NCBI RefSeq assembly: GCF_905171775.1
Contig: NC_053490.1
Coordinates: forward strand, 15,518,252 to 15,582,251
Length of the DNA: 64,000 nucleotides
Direction of reading: 5' to 3'
From: Rana temporaria
Lineage: Eukaryota > Chordata > Amphibia > Anura > Ranidae
The translations under genes and the position numbers were made by a program. Below are positions 53,767 to 64,000 of the stretch, piece after piece; the first letter of the stretch is position 1, and every line of letters starts with the position of its first letter. Under the pieces are notes generated by a model. It was not told the DNA's origin, did no database searches, and saw only the letters and a list, made by a program, of their open reading frames with translations.

Positions 53767-55165
53767 TCTGGCCTATGCCCCAAGGGCAGGGGTGAGTTTC
53801 ATTCGGTTACTAGGTTTTCTGTCCTGTTCATTTTTCCCACTTCTTTTCCTTTCCTACTTCTCTTTATTACTCTTAAATCTATAGTCATCCTTTCCTGACG
53901 AGGGATTTTCATACCATGACACAATGGCTTTATATGTCATACTTTCTTACTATGGGTATGCATACAAACTAATTGGTACAGCTCCATATAAAGGGCTCCC
54001 ATAAACGTCTGAATGTTATGCCTTCTATAACACACCCCACTGTTGTGGATACTTTTATATTGTTAAAAAATGGGGTTCTCATTATCCTGCTTCTCCCTTT
54101 CCTGGAAGATATAGGATAACCCACACTTGTTTCTAAGCTTGCCGCACTCTCAAACAGCAGACTGAATGTAACAGACTCGGACCCTCTTATGTCTATAATC
54201 ATCCTATGTCCACTAGGGGCATAGGATGACTGAGAAATGATATCTTGGACTACCTGAGATGGGATTATTATGTAATTATTATCCACAATATATTCCAGGA
54301 TATCTGTAAAGAACTATTTACTGGTTGTTGATTCTTAACTCAACGGGTTAATTGTAAGAGTGACTCATTCATAATGTTAGATGCTAATGCCGTCACCTCC
54401 AGCCACCTGTCTGTTCTCTGTGCTAATTGACCCTGCTAGTGTGCGAAGATGTCCTGTGTTTACACTTATGATAATGTGTATTGTATAGCAGGTGAGCGGA
54501 GACGGGACGTCTACGCTGAAAAGTCATATCTCGGAGTCACCTCGTCTGGGTAAATGATTTGTTATTTAGCTCATGTTAATTTATGTTCTGGTTACCTCCT
54601 CTTTAAACTGTATATAAGGTTGCATTCTTGGTTCTATTAAACACTCCATGTTTAGCACACAAACAAGTCTTGTCTCGTTGTGTGTTGAGAGCAGCTGGAA
54701 TATCTGATATCTATATCCAGACTGATAGGAAGCGGTAAATGACGGAAGCACTCAAGCGGAGTGTGGGATGTTCCGTTACACTAAACATATATCCCACGTT
54801 AATAGTTACATGTTTCCCTTTGAGTTAGTACATGCTAGTACTATAGGTTGACTTGCCTAAGCCTTGTCTTGCTATCAATGTTAAATTTCATACAGTTTTA
54901 ATTACAATACTGTTTTGTTAAACGTAGCTTACGAGCTGTGTGGTCTACCCCCCTCTCCATGACACAGCTAGTACCCATTTGGGGTGTCTGGAGATAGGGG
55001 ACTTCTACCCTCCGAATACATAGTTGGTGGTATGCTCCATACCCAAAGGCATATACAACTATTGTTTTGCTAACTGTTATGTTATGTGTTATTGTACTAT
55101 GGATTTACTGTTTCAATGTACAACAGAATGTACCAATGTTTCTTAAATTTTTCTGAAAAACTCTG
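53767..55165 (+). other. Probable L1 3' UTR, interrupted by a solo LTR
   Basis: Non-coding sequence following the L1 stop codon. The tail 'tttactgtttcaatgtacaa' and 'tttcttaaatttttctg' resembles amphibian L1 3' ends. No ORF of note; a 105-codon minus-strand frame (54286-53969) has no domain. The assignment is inference from position. Confidence 0.45.
54353..54780 (+). mobile_element. Solo LTR (endogenous-retrovirus-like)
   Basis: Begins TGTAAGAGTGAC and ends GTTCCGTTACA, giving TG..CA termini with a TGTAA/TTACA inverted repeat. It has a TATA-like 'ctgtatataagg' at about 54610, an ATTAAA polyadenylation signal about 30 bp further on, and a 'cttgtctcgttgtg' downstream GT-rich element. No internal viral sequence is present. 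The flanks do not give a clean duplication. Confidence 0.65.
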
Positions 55166-55358
55166 CTCAAGTCCAGTCCAGACCTCTGGTCCTATCCCAG
55201 TCATTCTGGGTTACTGTTACAGTGGCATCTGAAAGTGGGTGGGATATATTAGGAAGCAAGTAAACGTGTTGTCCCTGAAGTTATGTGTTTGAAAGCAGGA
55301 AAAAATTGGCAAGTGTTAGGATATGAACAGCTGGAATACAGACCCTGTAGGTCTAAAG

Positions 55359-55659
55359 CAGGGGTCTCCATACTTTTCAAGCAAAGGGCCAGTTTACTGT
55401 CTTTGAGACTTCAGGGGGGCCAGGTTCTGACCAATGGGGGTAGAAAATTCCCCAAGACCGAGCATCAGTGAGAATAAACATGGCCCCAGTGTTGGTGGGC
55501 AGTAGGAGGAGGAATAGTGCTCTATTAGTGGAAGAAATAGAGCCCCATTGTTGGGAGGAATAGTGCCTCATATCATTGGGAGCAATACTGCCCCCAGGGC
55601 CGGATAAAGGCTAGCAAAGGTCCACATCCGGCCCTCGGGCCGCAGTTTGGAGAACCCTG
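55359..55659. mobile_element. hAT MITE, CAGGGGTCTCCA family
   Basis: Ends CAGGGGTCTCCATAC and GTTTGGAGAACCCTG; flanks GTCTAAAG (55351-55358) and GCCTAAAG (55660-55667), one mismatch. Interior has tandem 'ggaggaatagtgc' units like those at 58200. Confidence 0.85.
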
Positions 55660-55667
55660 GCCTAAAG

Positions 55668-55934
55668 CTCAGACTAGTTACTGTATATGCCTTCTCAACC
55701 ACCTACAAGGCACACCTCTCCAGCAAATGTCTGAATCTAAATAAATATTGAGGCTGCTTGTTTGCCTTGCCCAACCTTCTATGTTCTAGAAGCTTCTAGG
55801 AAGCAGGGGAGAGCAATCAAACCTTCAGCCTGTAAATAACAGAACAGTCCAAAGCAATCAACAACTACTCCACTGATTATGGAGAAGCCAAAAAAAAAAT
55901 AATGTGCATAACATCCTAGCAACCTAACTAGGAG
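55668..55934. other. No gene recognised
   Basis: About 270 bp of ordinary sequence with no element end, ORF or tandem repeat that I can identify. Confidence 0.4.
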
Positions 55935-56115
55935 GGTGCTACAAAGGTGTCAGCACACACAGTGCATTGTAGTTTGTTGTGTATGTTGTGCCCATGCTGA
56001 CCCATATCCACAGCCAAAGTGCCTACAATGGACACAAGAACCTTAGAACTGGACCACGGAGCAATGGAAGAAGGTGACTTGATCTGATGACTCACATCCA
56101 GCTCTCTGGACACAG
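55935..56115 (+). pseudogene. Tc1-like transposase remnant
   Basis: A frame near 56048-56075 reads 'WTTEQWKKV' followed by a stop and 'SDDS', matching the W-T-x-x-x-W...SDES region of Tc1-like transposases. The preceding bases ('gtgcccatgctgaccc', 'gtgcctacaatgg') fit the upstream part of the same domain in other frames. Heavily mutated, about 180 bp. Confidence 0.6.
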
Positions 56116-56334
56116 AGAGCGATTTTTACCGAATGCTTTCTATGTCCTGTGATAACTGAGAAGAGTAACCTGCTTCAGTTTATGAATAGACAGAAGCCGC
56201 CGTTTCCTATCCATTCATCTTCAATGCTGAGAAAGGGACAGGAATGTCCTCAGTCCCTTTCTCTGTCTCAAAGGGGAGATGTCAGGGGTCTGTTTAGACC
56301 TCTGATATCTCACAAAAGACCACTGACAAGGCTG

Positions 56335-56439
<105 letters not shown>

Positions 56440-56739
56440 CAAAAGGTATTAAAAAATACAATTTAAAAAATATATAAAAAATATCAATTTAAAAAATAAA
56501 GTTACATAAAAATGTAAGATTTTTGAAAAAATGAAAAAAAAAAGGTGTAATTGTAAAAAAACAATGTCCACTGCGCTACTGAAACAATCGTGAACATTAT
56601 ACCCACCACTGTACACTCCGTACATTATACCCACCTCCATGCACTCCTTACCTGCACATAATACCCACCTCCAAACACTCTGCACTCCTCTCCCTGCTCA
56701 TACTATTTACTGCTGTACACTCCGCACTTTTCTACTGCA

Positions 56740-57545
56740 CATACTTCCCATCTCCATACACACCCAACTCCTCTCCTGCACATACTACCCACCGCCATAC
56801 ACACTCAACTCCTCTCCTGCACATACTACCCACCGCCATACACACCCAACTCCTCTCCTGCACATACTACCCACCGCCATACACACCCAACTCCTCTCCT
56901 GCACATACTACCCACCGCCATACACACCCAACTCCTCTCCTGCACATACTACCCACCACCATACACACCCAACTCCTCTCCTGCACATACTACCCACCGC
57001 CATACACACTCAACTCCTCTCCTGCACATACTACCCACCGCCATACACACCCAACTCCTCTCCTGCACATACTACCCACCGCCATACACACTCAACTCCT
57101 CTCCTGCACATACTACCCACCGCCATACACACCCAACTCCTCTCCTGCACATACTACCCACCGCCATACACACCCAACTCCTCTCCTGCACATACTACCC
57201 ACCGCCATACACACCCAACTCCTCTCCTGCACATACTACCCACCGCCATACACACCCAACTCCTCTCCTGCACATACTACCCGCCACCATACACACCCAA
57301 CTCCTCTCCTGCACATACTACCCGCCACCATACACACCCAACTCCTCTCCTGCACATACTACCCGCCACCATACACACCCAACTCCTCTCCTGCACATAC
57401 TACCCACCGCCATACACACCCAACTCCTCTCCTGCACATACTTCCCACCGCCATACACGCCCAACTCCTCTCCTGCACATACTACCCGCCACCATACACA
57501 CCCAACTCCTCTCCTGCACATACTACCCACCGCCATACACACCGC
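56740..57545 (+). repeat. Minisatellite, 39-bp unit
   Basis: About 20 units of 'caactcctctcctgcacata' plus 'ctacccaccgccatacacac'. Units are near-identical with 'ccgccacc' variants clustered at 57280-57380 and 57480-57500, suggesting local unequal exchange. A 39-bp period is divisible by 3, so the 308-codon frame through it is an artefact. Confidence 0.96.
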
Positions 57546-57996
57546 ACTGTACATTCCCTTTTTAACATTACTGCATTCTGCACTATGTAAGTCATCCCAG
57601 ACTCTATTAAACCACACCCTATTTAGCCACACCAGACATTTTGCACAATTTAAGCCACGCCAATTGTTTGACATGGCAGGCGACACGTTTTTTCTTCTGT
57701 GCCTAGGGCCCACTTTTTATCTTGTACACGGGCCCACTCATTTCATGATACGCCCCCGTGTCTGTGACTGTACAGTACAGGAGCAGAAAGACACTGATTA
57801 GGCAATCACTGTACTCTCTGCCCCTGAAAATGCATATCAAGAAAATTAAAGGATTTATCCCTCACCTGCCAAAATCATGTCTTAGCTCAGCTTCCTCTTT
57901 TTTTTCAAATTTTTCATATTTTTTTCTTTTCAAGGCCTTCCCTTCTCTAATCCCCACTGTGTTTAGGCTCTTTCTGCTGCAGCCATTTCTCTATAT

Positions 57997-58425
57997 CAGG
58001 GATCTCCAAACTTTCTAATCAAAGGGCCAGTTTACTATCCTTCCGACTTTAGAGGGGCTGGACTGTGGCCAGAGGAAATAGAAAATGTCCTGGAGTTGAT
58101 AACAATGTCCCTTTACTGGTGCTCATGAGAAGAATAGTACACCGTTATACCTGTCAGTAAGAGGAATATCGCCCCATCGTTGGTATTAATGGATTGAATA
58201 TTGCCCCATCGTTGGTGTCAGTAGGAGGGATAGTGCCCCACTGTTGGTGTCAATGGGAGGAATAGTGCCCCACTGTTGGTGTCAATGGGAGGAATAGTGC
58301 CCCACTGTTGGTGTCAATGGGAGGAATAGTGCCCCACTGTTGGTGTCAGTGGCAGGAACCTCTGCTCCATTGTTAATGTCAGAGAAATAGTGCCCTAAGG
58401 GCTGGATAAAGGCAAGCAAAGCTCC
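57997..58425. mobile_element. hAT element, CAGGGRTCTCCAAAC family, right end lost
   Basis: Left end CAGGGATCTCCAAACTTTC then 'aaagggccagtttactatcc', as at 55359. The 'gggctggataaaggcaagca' block normally lies just before the right terminus, but the terminus is not present. Confidence 0.65.
58190..58350 (+). repeat. Minisatellite in a hAT element, 32-bp unit
   Basis: Five units of 'ggaggaatagtgccccactg' plus 'ttggtgtcaatg'. The same motif at single or double copy in 55359-55659 shows local expansion. Confidence 0.9.
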
Positions 58426-58578
58426 TACTCTACCCCTACTGAGGAAGTCCACACCCAGGGACGTAACTAGTACGGATGTTGGCGGAGCCTGCTGATCTGA
58501 CATCATCCCACAGCCATTTCATTGTATGAAAGTCTAATTGATAAGTGTGTAACAGCTAGCACAGCTGAAGTGCCTTAA

Positions 58579-58826
58579 GCCTAGGTTCACACTGCTGCGA
58601 ATTCAAAATCGCGGTAAAATGCGCGATTTTACCGTGATTTCGCGGCTGCGATTTTGGCCCGAAATCGCAAAAAGTAGTACAGGAACTACTTTTTGAAATC
58701 GCAGATGCAGCGTCGCACTGATTAGGACAGTGCCATTGCCGACAATTGCCGCCGATTTGAGATGCGATTTGACATGTCAAATCGCATCTCAAATCGTTCC
58801 AAATCGTACCCAGTGTGAACCAGGGC
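58579..58826. mobile_element. MITE, GCCTAGGTTCACACTG family
   Basis: Ends GCCTAGGTTCACACTGCTGC and AGTGTGAACCAGGGC with TAA-type flanks. Interior is alternating 'aaatcgcggtaaaa' and 'cgcgattttaccg' hairpins. Confidence 0.72.
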
Positions 58827-58839
58827 TAAATGTAAGTGT

Positions 58840-59961
58840 ACCACAATTTTTGTTTTTGGGATTAAAATGTGTAGCGCTCACCCCGAAGGAGCCGCTGGTT
58901 ATAATCGGGTGGCATGTTACCTCTATATTTCCGCTGTCTAGGGTAGTTGATGATGGAATGTCCACACAGCAGGTGTCTTTTCTTGTGCTTTTATTTACCC
59001 AACAGGGTAAAACAGTAAAATTTGAGGTAGAGAGTAAAAATGTATGAGGAGGAGAAATAGCAGATTCAGGTATATCAAAGGGGAAACAGTCCTGCTTCCA
59101 ACAACACTTTGCTTTCCTCGCCACTCCAGCCGGAGTGGGTATAGTGTACCTGGACAGGCCTCTCACACCGACCTGGCAGACAGAGTATCACTCGGAGCTT
59201 TGAGGGAAAAGGTCTCTGCCACAGACCCTCCCTGGAACTTAGATCATGGAGGCAATCCTCCTCGGTAGAATTTGTGTTTTGAATCTCCTTCAGGTAGTGT
59301 TCTCAATCAGGTTACCGACTGACAGGTTACTGACATCCAACCTCTGAGTGTCCGGTTACCTTGATCCCTGATTGATTGTCTAGGCCCTGTTGGATCGCCA
59401 GCCTCTCTTGGCTCTCCTCAGGTGGACTCTCCACCGAACAGCCAACTTGCTTGGGATCTTCTCAGAAATGGGGACCCAGTCTGTCACTGGGGCCCAGCCA
59501 CAGCTTTAAATGTTCCGGGCCAACATGGTCCCGGAACCAGGAACACCGCGTGGCACGCGCACCCCGGCCTGGTAGGCCATCTCGCCGGGGAGCCGTGAGG
59601 CGTGGTCACCCTAAAGGTGGGTGCCACCTCAGGAAAGGAACCCCGCCTTAATGGCGTCTGCTCCAGAAGTACCCTCCCCCAGCATGCCCCACAAGGGAAA
59701 CTCCCTCCTGATTGGCTGCTGGCAAGTGGCACATCAGCCTGAACTCCGCTGGCGCGACCTGTTGCCCCGGGGTGGTATAACACCCCAGCAACAACAGAAT
59801 GGACCCACAGCACAGCCCAGCCAAAACAGAGGCCCTTTGTAAAATTGCAATCAGAGTCAACTACACTCTGATTATCCCTTAACTTTTAACAGCACCGGTA
59901 CTTGGAAGTACACAGGCACTACAAATGTATAAATGGAGAACGCTAGATGTTTTATTCCTCT
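58840..59961. other. Unclassified, GC-moderate sequence
   Basis: About 1.1 kb without a convincing gene. 'gctttgaggg', 'ccggggagccgtgaggcgtg' and the A-rich 'ttaacttttaacagcacc' occur. Open frames of 60-110 codons on both strands show no domain. It may be an old LTR or LINE fragment; I see no ends. Confidence 0.35.
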
Positions 59962-59969
59962 GTTTAAAC

Positions 59970-60998
59970 CAGGGCTGTGGAGTCGGTAGATAAATGTTCC
60001 GACTCCTCAGTTTTATGTACTTCCGACTCCGACTCCGACTCCTCTGTATTAATATGCAAATGTATTTTATACATTCCTTGAGGGAAAGAAACGCAACCTA
60101 CCACAGGACTACTGGCTGGGAAGCCAACAGTCTTCTGTATTGCACAGTTTAAGCAAAAGACAAACACAATGAAAACAATCAAGTGACTGGATAGTAGCAG
60201 CAGGCTTAAACATCAGGAACATGATCTTTACCAGTTCAAAAATACAAACCACATTATTTGGTTGTTTTAGAACAAAAACAAAGCTTATCTATAATGAACC
60301 AAAAACAAAATGTGTAAAACCTAGAAATGGTTTATATTAATCTTGAAATGTAGTTCTAGGCTTAGCAAACAGAAATCAATTCAATGTAGAGTTCTAAGGA
60401 AGAGAATTGCCTCTTTCATAGAGGCTCTTAAGTCAGACTTTATTATTTTTAGGGCTGAAAATAATCTTGCGACACTGACTTGGGTGGGTGGCATTGCAGT
60501 AACTTTTCTGGCCACATCACTAAGGATCTCTGGATAAACAAGGATGGCTTCTTCAACAGTAAGTTTTGATGAGCGATCATACTTTTCAACTTCTTTTAGT
60601 GCTTTATAAAACTCCTGTTGGAATTTTTTTATTTGGACACTTACTGGTTCTCTAACATGCGTTCCCTGTAAAAGCAGAACACATCATTATGGAAAGTATA
60701 AGTATTGCAGCTCCTAATTGTGCGTTGCGTGCCATATAGTGAAGCACATGAAAAGCATGCTTCTTCACGGTCACTTAACGTGTTCGTTTTGCGGTTACGT
60801 GAGGCACTGCATGCATTGGTCTTTATTCTTACTGTAGAGAAGTCATTAATTATAACTTTTTGTGAATTGGGACATTTAAACTTGTTTTTTTTTTTTTAAT
60901 TCCAATCTAAATTTAGTAGGAGTCGGAGTGGGTGCATTGTTTGCCGACTCCGACTCCAGGTACCCAAAATTTCCCCCAACTCCGACTCCACAGCCCTG
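59970..60998 (-). mobile_element. hAT element CAGGGCTGTGGAGTCGG with transposase remnant
   Basis: Ends CAGGGCTGTGGAGTCGG and CCGACTCCACAGCCCTG; exact duplication GTTTAAAC at 59962-59969 and 60999-61006. Subterminal 'ccgactccgactccgactcc' repeats occur at both ends. It retains the C-terminal part of a hAT transposase on the minus strand, which directly confirms its class. Confidence 0.95.
60381..60669 (-). pseudogene. hAT transposase dimerisation domain (hATC), C-terminal fragment
   Basis: An open minus-strand stretch of about 95 codons ends at TGA 60383-60381. It reads 'KVTAMPPTQVSVARLFSAL' followed by 'KIIKSDLRASMKEAILFLRT'. 'PPTQVSVxRLFSAL...KSDLRASM' is the hallmark of the hAT dimerisation domain; intact relatives have Glu before Arg in 'SVERLFS', here Ala. 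The rest of the transposase (zinc finger, DDE core) is missing, so the fragment cannot act as a transposase. The stretch begins after an acceptor-like 'gcttttacag', which may mark an exon edge in the parent element. Confidence 0.88.
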
Positions 60999-61129
60999 GT
61001 TTAAACTGTCATGCTCTTTGTGTACCTGAGACTTTGGGCGCCAACAGGAGGAAATTGGAGGCACGGAGGAATGGAATGCTACACAGACCTTGCATTATCC
61101 CGTTTGTGACCCACTGGTGAAATAAGATA

Positions 61130-61260
61130 CCCCTTGAATTGTGACCCCACTACATCCCTGATACCCCTACACTGTGGCCTCTCTACATCCCTTCCTTCGA
61201 GTCCCGAGCATTCAAGTTGCATGGGGCGGGATCAGAGCATCACTGGTGCTCTGGACCTGC
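61130..61260 (+). repeat. Duplicated segment flanking the 36-bp array (left copy)
   Basis: 'ttgtgaccccactacatccc', 'cactgtggcctct' and 'tcgagtcccgagcattcaag' recur at 62606-62619 plus 63790-63925. The array and the hAT insertion lie between the two copies. Confidence 0.85.
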
Positions 61261-61261
61261 C

Positions 61262-62585
61262 CCTCCAGCAGCTGTGACCCCTCTACACCCCAGATATTCC
61301 CCCAGCACTCTGACCCCTCTACACCCCAGATATCCCCCTAACACTCTGATCCCTCTACACCCCAGATATCCCCCTAACACTCTGATCCCTCTACACCCCA
61401 GATATCCCCCCAGTACTCTGACCCCTCTACATCCCAGATATCCCCCCAGCACTCTGACCCCTCTACACCCCAGATATCCCCCCAGCACTCTGACCCCTCT
61501 ACACCCCAGATATCCCCCCAGCACTCTGACCCCTCTACACCCCAGATATCCCCCCCAGCACTCTGACCCCTCTACACCCCAGATATCCCCCCAGCACTCT
61601 GACCCCTCTACACCCCAGATATCCCCCCCAGCACTCTGACCCCTCTACACCCCAGATATCCCCCCAGCACTCTGACCCCTCTACACCCCAGATATCCCCC
61701 CCCCAGCACTCTGACCTCTCTACATCCCAGATATCCCCCCCAGCACTCTGACCCCTCTACACCCCAGATATCCCCCCATCACTCTGACCCCTCTACACCC
61801 CAGATATCCCCCCCCAGCACTCTGACCTCTCTACATCCCAGATATTCCCCCAGCACTCTGACCCCTCTACACCCCAGATATCCCCCCCCAGCACTCTGAC
61901 CTCTCTACATCCCAGATATTCCCCCAGCACTCTGACCCCTCTACACCCCAGATATCCCCCAGCACTCTGACCCCTCTACACCCCAGATATCCCCCCAGTA
62001 CTCTGACCACTCTACATCCCAGATATCCCCCCAGCACTCTGACCCCTCTACATCCCAGATATTCCCCCAGAACCCTGACCCCTCTACACCCCAGATATCC
62101 CCCCTGCACTCTGACCCCTCTACACCCCAGATATCCCCCAGCACTCTGACCCCTCTACATCCCAGATATTCCCCCAGCACTCTGACCCCTCTACACCCCA
62201 GATATTCCCCCAGCACTCTGACCCCTCTACACCCCAGATATCCCCCCAGAACCCTGACCCCTCTACATCCCAGATATTCCCCCCCAGCACTCTGACCCCT
62301 CTACACCCCAGATATCCCCCCCAGCACTCTGACCTCTCTACATCCCAGATATTCCCCCAGCACTCTGACCCCTCTACACCCCAGATATCCCCCCCCAGCA
62401 CTCTGACCTCTCTACATCCCAGATATTCCCCCAGCACTCTGACCCCTCTACACCCCAGATATCCCCCCCAGCACTCTGACCTCTCTACATCCCAGATATT
62501 CCCCCAGCACTCTGACCCCTCTACACCCCAGATATCCCCCCCCAGCACTCTGACCTCTCTACACCCCAGATATCCCCCCCAGCAC
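61262..62585 (+). repeat. Minisatellite, 36-37 bp unit
   Basis: About 36 units of 'ctgacccctctacaccccag' plus 'atatccccccagcact'. Variation is mainly in C-run length and 'catcccagatattcc' variants that alternate in the right half, forming a higher-order dimer. ORFs such as repeats of 'YLGCRGVRVLG' are artefacts. Confidence 0.96.
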
Positions 62586-62619
62586 TGTAACCATATACCT
62601 TGTATTGTGACCCCACTAC

Positions 62620-63789
62620 CAGTGGCGTTGCTAGGGGGGTGCGGGCCGCACCGGGTGACACCCACTAGAGGGGTGACACCATCCCGATTTAAAAAAATAA
62701 ATACATTTTATTTTTTTTTATTTTTTTAGCTGACATGACCAGAGGTGCTGGTGGCTGTGTAATGTAAAAGGGGTGCAGTGATGCAGGGTGTTGTGTAATG
62801 TAAAAGGGTCCAGAGGTGCAGGGGGCTATGAGATGTAAAGGGGGCCAGTGATGCAGGGTGCTGTGTAATGTAAAGGGGTGCAGGGTGCTGTGTAATGTAA
62901 AGGGGTGCAGAGGGCTGTGTAGTGTAAAAGGGTCCAGAGGTGCAGGGGGCTATGTGATGTAAAGGGGTGCAGAGGTGCAGGCGGCTGTGTAATGTAAAAG
63001 GGGTGCAGTGATGCAGGGTGCTGTGTAATGTAAAGGGGTCCAGTGATGCAGGGTGCTGTGTAATGTAAAAGGGGTGCAGTGATGCAGGGTGTTGTGTAAT
63101 GTAAAAGGGTCCAGAGGTGCAGGGGGCTATGAGATGTAAAGGGGGCCAGTGATGCAGGGTGCTGTGTAATGTAAAGGGGTCCAGTGATGCAGGGTGCTGT
63201 GTAATGTAAAGGGGTCCAGAGGTGCAGGGTGCTGTGTAATGTAAAGGGGTGCAGAGGGCTGTGTAGTGTAAAAGGGTCCAGAGGTGCAGGGGGCTATGTG
63301 ATGTAAAGGGGTCCAGTGGTGCAGGGGGCTGTGTAATGTAAAGGGGTCCAGTGGTGCAGGGGGCTGTGTAATGTAAAAGGGTCCAGAGGTGAAGGGGGCT
63401 GTGAGATGTAAAGGGGTCCAGTGATACAGGGTGCTGTGTAATTTTAAAGGGATCCAGTGATGCAGGGTGCTGTGTAATGTAAAGGGGTCAGTGATGCAGG
63501 GGGCTGTGTAATGTAAAGGGGGCCAGTGATGCAGGGGGCTGTGTAATGTAAAGGGGTCCAGTGATGCAGACGGCTGTGTAATGTAAAGGGGTCCAGAGGT
63601 GCAGGGTACTGTGCAATGTAAAGTGGTCCAGAGGTGCAGTTGTGGAGAGGGGTACACAGTAGTAACAAAAAGATATTGAAGGATGCAGAGGTATGCAGGG
63701 GGCACAGTGGGGTGTTTTTACATTTTAACGTGGGGGGGTGCCAGATATTGGATCCGGCCCGGGTGCCAAATGCTCTAGGTACGCCCCTG
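62620..63789. mobile_element. hAT element with internal minisatellite
   Basis: Ends CAGTGGCGTTGCTAGG and CTAGGTACGCCCCTG; exact duplication CCCACTAC at 62612-62619 and 63790-63797. Same family as the outermost element at 3242. Interior is a tandem array plus 'gaggggtgacaccatcccg'. Confidence 0.92.
62750..63640 (+). repeat. Minisatellite inside hAT, about 38-bp unit
   Basis: About 23 units of 'gatgcagggtgctgtgtaat' plus 'gtaaaggggtccagt', with 'gaggtgcagggggctatg' variants and a duplicated higher-order block (62760-62860 and 63075-63175). Confidence 0.95.
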
Positions 63790-63925
63790 CCCACTACATC
63801 CCTGATACCCCCTACACTGTGGCCTCTTTACATCCCTTCCTTCGAGTCCCGAGCATTCAAGCTGCATGGGGAGGGGTCACTGGCGCTCCAGCCCTGCCCC
63901 TCCCTGCTGGCTGTGAAATAATAGG
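63790..63925 (+). repeat. Duplicated segment flanking the 36-bp array (right copy)
   Basis: Matches 61141-61260 ('tcgagtcccgagcattcaag'), followed by unrelated sequence to the window end. The 95-codon frame through it is not conserved between the copies and is not called. Confidence 0.8.
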
Positions 63926-64000
63926 TATCATTCTGCACAGCACGGCGCACCACTGCCAGCCTGCCTCCCCTGTGTATCCATCACTCTCAGTGCCATCATG

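Noticed and set aside
56639..57565. A 308-codon Pro/Thr/His-rich ORF
   Set aside because: It is the translation of a 39-bp unit whose period is divisible by three, and the minus strand is open as well.
61217..62665. ORFs of repeated 'YLGCRGVRVLG' or 'PLHPRYPP' type
   Set aside because: Both strands of the 36-37 bp minisatellite are open; frames switch whenever a C-run changes length.

Overview
This is eukaryotic, non-bacterial DNA: a very repeat-rich stretch of a large vertebrate genome, most likely an amphibian and probably a true frog (ranid-like). The reasons are a DIRS tyrosine-recombinase retrotransposon, dense hAT and PIF/Harbinger elements with intact target-site duplications, large families of TTAA-flanked MITEs, a vertebrate L1, and one exon of a vertebrate ecto-ADP-ribosyltransferase. 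The species assignment is inference. There is no operon-like layout, CRISPR array or bacterial gene. I support one host gene exon and about sixty transposable-element or tandem-repeat features; most apparent ORFs are chance frames through repeats.

Layout. 1-1.5 kb: 3' part of a Harbinger element with the tail of its Myb/SANT-like protein. 1.8-3.1 kb: a hAT element split by a TTAA MITE. 3.2-7.6 kb: four hAT elements nested inside each other, each with a target-site duplication of about 8 bp. 7.6-10.1 kb: small hAT and Harbinger remnants. 10.3-11.05 kb (minus): catalytic exon of an arginine-specific ecto-ADP-ribosyltransferase, the only convincing host gene. 11.1-16.7 kb: back-to-back and nested TTAA MITEs. 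17.2-22.9 kb: a nearly intact DIRS element with Gag, RT/RNase H and tyrosine-recombinase frames, inverted terminal repeats and an internal complementary region; its Gag appears to need removal of an 87-bp intron. 23-25.2 kb: nested TTAA MITE and Harbinger copies.

25.5-42.9 kb is one story. A roughly 30-bp-unit minisatellite was split by a minus-strand LTR retrotransposon (26,470-41,800; 440-bp LTRs, CCAGT duplication, tRNA-Leu primer site, polypurine tract) and later by a hAT element (41,857-42,748; TGTACCAG duplication). The LTR element was then filled with insertions, including a Harbinger element carrying a 2-kb near-perfect palindrome (28,634-30,640) and a 4.9-kb hAT holding a 3.5-kb minisatellite and another Harbinger element.

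43.3-50.5 kb: more nested TTAA MITE, hAT and Harbinger copies. 50.9-55.2 kb: a decayed L1 broken by a TTAA MITE, a tetranucleotide-anchored repeat and a solo LTR. 55.4-64 kb: hAT copies (one retaining the transposase dimerisation domain), a Tc1 remnant and four minisatellites.

In functional terms, the DIRS frames form one replication module (capsid, reverse transcriptase/RNase H, recombinase). The non-autonomous hAT, Harbinger and TTAA elements depend on transposases encoded elsewhere. The ADP-ribosyltransferase exon is an unrelated host gene whose 5' exons are not visible here.
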